NCBI RefSeq assembly: GCF_021431925.1
Contig: NZ_CP090371.1
Coordinates: 248,001 to 312,000 of the forward strand
Source of the DNA: Halobaculum sp. CBA1158
GTDB taxonomy: Archaea > Halobacteriota > Halobacteria > Halobacteriales > Haloferacaceae
Direction of reading: 5' to 3'
Length of the DNA: 64,000 bases
Positions 62,594-64,000 of this stretch are shown piece after piece. The notes below the pieces were generated by a model that saw nothing but the letters and a program-made list of their open reading frames with translations, had not been told where the DNA came from and did not search any database. The number at the start of each line of letters is the position of its first letter. Within the stretch, counting starts at the first letter, position 1. The position numbers were made by a program, and so were the translations under genes.

Positions 62594-63679
62594 TCACGCG
62601 TGCTCACCCGTGATTCCCGCGGCGATGTCCTCGAGCGGCGCGACGGTGTCGACGCAGCCGGTCTCGGCGGCCCGCTTGGGCATCCCGTACACGACGCAGG
62701 AGTCCTCGTCCTGTGCGAGCACGCGAGCGCCGGCACGCGAGAGCGCCCGCACCCCGTCGGTGCCGTCCGACCCCATGCCGGTGAGGACGACGCCGACGAC
62801 CGGGTCGTCGACCACCTCGGCGACGGACTCCATCGTCACGTTCGCCGAGGGGCGCACGCCCTGTCCGCGGTCCTCGTCGATCACGCTCAGGCGCAGACGA
62901 CCGTCGCGTGCGTTCGCTACCTCCAGGTGGTGCCCGCCGCGGGCGACCGCGAGTTCGCCGCGCCCGATGCGCATGCCGTCCTCTGCCTCTCGGACCGACA
63001 GCTCGCAGGCGGCGTCGAGTCGGTCGGCGAACCGACCGGTGAACGCCTCCGGCATGTGTTGGACGACGATCCCGCGCAGGTCCGCGCCGCCCGGCAGCGC
63101 CGAGAGAACGCGCTCGACGGCGTCGGGACCGCCGGTCGACGAGCCGATGACCAGCGTCGTGTTGGGTTCGATCGCCGTCGCCGTCGGCTCGCTCTCGGTC
63201 GCTTCGGCCGCTCCGGCGCTGCCGGCGGCGGCGGTCGCTCGCGCCTCGCGGCGTTCCGAGCCCGCCGTCGAGAGGTCCGCCTTCGCGACCGAGCGAACCG
63301 TCTCGACGAGCTGTTCCTCCATCCGGGAGACGCCCATCGACACCTCGCCGCCGGGCTTGGCGAAGAAGTCGACCGCGCCGGCGTCCAGCGCCTCGAACGT
63401 CTCCTCGGCCCCCTCGGCGGTGTACGCCGACAGCATCAGCGTCGGCGTCGGTGTGTCCGCCATCAGCCGCTCGACGGCTTCGATGCCGTCCATCCCGGGC
63501 ATCTCCACGTCCATCGTGACCACGTCCGGGTCGCGGTCGGCGACGACCGACAGCGCCTCCCGCCCGTCGCTCGCCTGGCCGACGACCTCCACTCCCCCGG
63601 ACTCCAGGATGTCCGTGATGAGCCCCCGCATGAACCGCGAGTCGTCCACCACGACCGTCCGCGGCGCGCGAGCGCTCAC
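62594..63679 (-). CDS. cheB: CheB, chemoreceptor methylesterase
   Basis: A 361-residue response-regulator methylesterase. The receiver domain has VVDDSRFM and phospho-acceptor Asp in VTMDVEMPGMDG. The catalytic triad is Ser in IGSSTGGPDAVE, His in VQHMPEAFTGRF, and Asp in LTGMGSDGTDG. The start is a GTG at 63679 that overlaps the stop of a 13-codon mini-ORF (GTGA). It is the first full gene of the operon cheB-cheA-cheR-HEAT-cheF1. Confidence 0.95.
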   Translation of the reverse strand: MSARAPRTVVVDDSRFMRGLITDILESGGVEVVGQASDGREALSVVADRDPDVVTMDVEMPGMDGIEAVERLMADTPTPTLMLSAYTAEGAEETFEALDAGAVDFFAKPGGEVSMGVSRMEEQLVETVRSVAKADLSTAGSERREARATAAAGSAGAAEATESEPTATAIEPNTTLVIGSSTGGPDAVERVLSALPGGADLRGIVVQHMPEAFTGRFADRLDAACELSVREAEDGMRIGRGELAVARGGHHLEVANARDGRLRLSVIDEDRGQGVRPSANVTMESVAEVVDDPVVGVVLTGMGSDGTDGVRALSRAGARVLAQDEDSCVVYGMPKRAAETGCVDTVAPLEDIAAGITGEHA

Positions 63680-63717
63680 GGCGCACCCCCAGCCGTCCGG
63701 TCGGCGTCTCGAGTCAT
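63676..63717 (-). CDS. Mini-ORF (13 codons) upstream of and overlapping cheB
   Basis: Starts at an ATG 30 bases after the cheB TATA box, exactly where a leaderless transcript should begin (sequence begins MTRDADRT). Its TGA overlaps the cheB GTG. As with the mini-ORF before arlI it may couple translation; a plain leader is the alternative. Confidence 0.4.
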   Translation of the reverse strand: MTRDADRTAGGAP

Positions 63718-63741
63718 GTTCCGGCGTACCGATACGCGGTT

Positions 63742-63795
63742 ATTGAAGGCTCCGTCCCGAATTTCAGGCGTGATACCTCGTGCGCTACCGTTAAG
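63742..63795. promoter_or_regulatory. Bidirectional cheB/cheW promoter sharing one operator
   Basis: One palindrome TTTC-N6-GATA (63762-63775). To the right, 14 bases then GTTAAG (63790-63795), 30 bases before the cheW ATG. To the left, 14 bases then TTCAAT on the minus strand (63747-63742), 30 bases before the cheB mini-ORF ATG. Spacings are the same on both sides, so one bound dimer could act on both promoters. Confidence 0.72.
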
Positions 63796-63819
63796 CGGAG
63801 CCCTCGAGGGAGTGGTGAT

Positions 63820-64000
63820 ATGGCAAGCAGCCAGCGCGCGACCGACGCCGACGCCGGCGGCGACGAGCCGACGCAGGTGCTCGAGTTCGGACTGGGCGAG
63901 GAGACGTACTGCCTCGACATCGCGTACATCGACGAGATCGTCGACGCGGGCGATCTCACGGCGATCCCCAACTCCCCGCGCCACGTCGAGGGCGTGATGG
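63820..64000 (+). CDS. cheW: CheW, chemotaxis coupling protein (5' part only)
   Basis: The first 60 codons of a CheW gene cut off by the window end. An Asp/Gly/Glu-rich N-terminus (about 20 residues) leads into the CheW fold: VLEFGLGEETYCLDIAYIDEIVDAGDL and the strand AIPNSPRHVEGVM (landmarks VLEFGLGEETYCLDI, IPNSPRHVEGVM). CheW links transducers to CheA. The start ATG at 63820 is 30 bases after the GTTAAG box, a leaderless arrangement. Confidence 0.92.
   Translation, partial: MASSQRATDADAGGDEPTQVLEFGLGEETYCLDIAYIDEIVDAGDLTAIPNSPRHVEGVM

Noticed and set aside
1-64000. CRISPR arrays, insertion sequences, integrases, tRNA and rRNA genes
   Set aside because: I saw no repeat-spacer pattern, transposase or integrase motif, or tRNA-like sequence when reading the gaps. 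The only tandem arrays are the 63-, 21- and 18-base ones described.

Overview
The window looks like chromosomal DNA of a halophilic archaeon (class Halobacteria, probably Haloferacales; genus not determinable). It has very high GC, strongly acidic proteins with Asp/Glu-rich linkers, archaeal information-processing genes (aIF2 gamma, Rpo7, Spt4, S24e, fused Kae1-Bud32), archaellins and CheF proteins, TATA boxes about 30 bases before start codons (leaderless mRNAs), and no insertion sequence, tRNA, rRNA or CRISPR array that I could see.

Layout. 0.1-3.6 kb: lipoprotein sugar dehydrogenase, CorA-type transporter and small conserved proteins. 3.9-9.0 kb (minus): translation/transcription operon aIF2 gamma, PIN protein, rpo7, spt4, dephospho-CoA kinase, rps24e, kae1-bud32. 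9.4-17.3 kb: Nog1-like GTPase, SHOCT, SIMPL and DUF389 proteins, formyl-THF cyclo-ligase-like protein, EngB, RecJ-like DHH nuclease, HalX response regulator. 17.5-30.3 kb: archaellum locus cirA, winged-helix regulator, two archaellins, an unknown protein, cheY-cheC-cheD, arlCE-arlF-arlG-arlH, a mini-ORF, arlI, arlJ. 30.7-56.1 kb: housekeeping and metabolic genes (cstA, Get3/ArsA, COG0523 chaperone, dolichol kinase-like, glyS, a CBS protein, a soluble transducer, uvrC, upp, mdh, S9 peptidase, IMPACT protein, ACT regulator, hisB, hisA, KhtT/KhtU-like antiporter). 56.2-64.0 kb: chemotaxis locus cheF2 (plus), operon cheB-cheA-cheR-HEAT-cheF1 (minus), and cheW (plus, cut by the window end).

Main discovery. 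The promoters of the motility and chemotaxis genes share a strict architecture: an imperfect palindrome TNTC-N6-GATA (right half sometimes GAAT or GAAA), then exactly 14 bases, then the TATA box. The first base of the palindrome is always 28 bases from the first base of the box. It is found before arlA1, cheY, arlCE, the arlI mini-ORF, the transducer, cheF2, cheW and cheB. The last two are divergent and share one palindrome. A ninth copy downstream of arlJ faces no recognisable gene. Where a start codon follows directly it lies 29-32 bases after the box, so these transcripts should be leaderless. I saw it at none of the housekeeping promoters I inspected. It reads as the operator of one motility regulator acting on loci 46 kb apart; the winged-helix gene inside the archaellum locus is the obvious candidate.

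How the genes work together. CheA, CheW, CheB, CheR, CheC, CheD and CheY process signals from transducers, one of which is in the window. The two CheF proteins and the HEAT-repeat protein link CheY to the archaellum motor (ArlCE, F, G, H, I, J), which turns a filament of the two archaellins.
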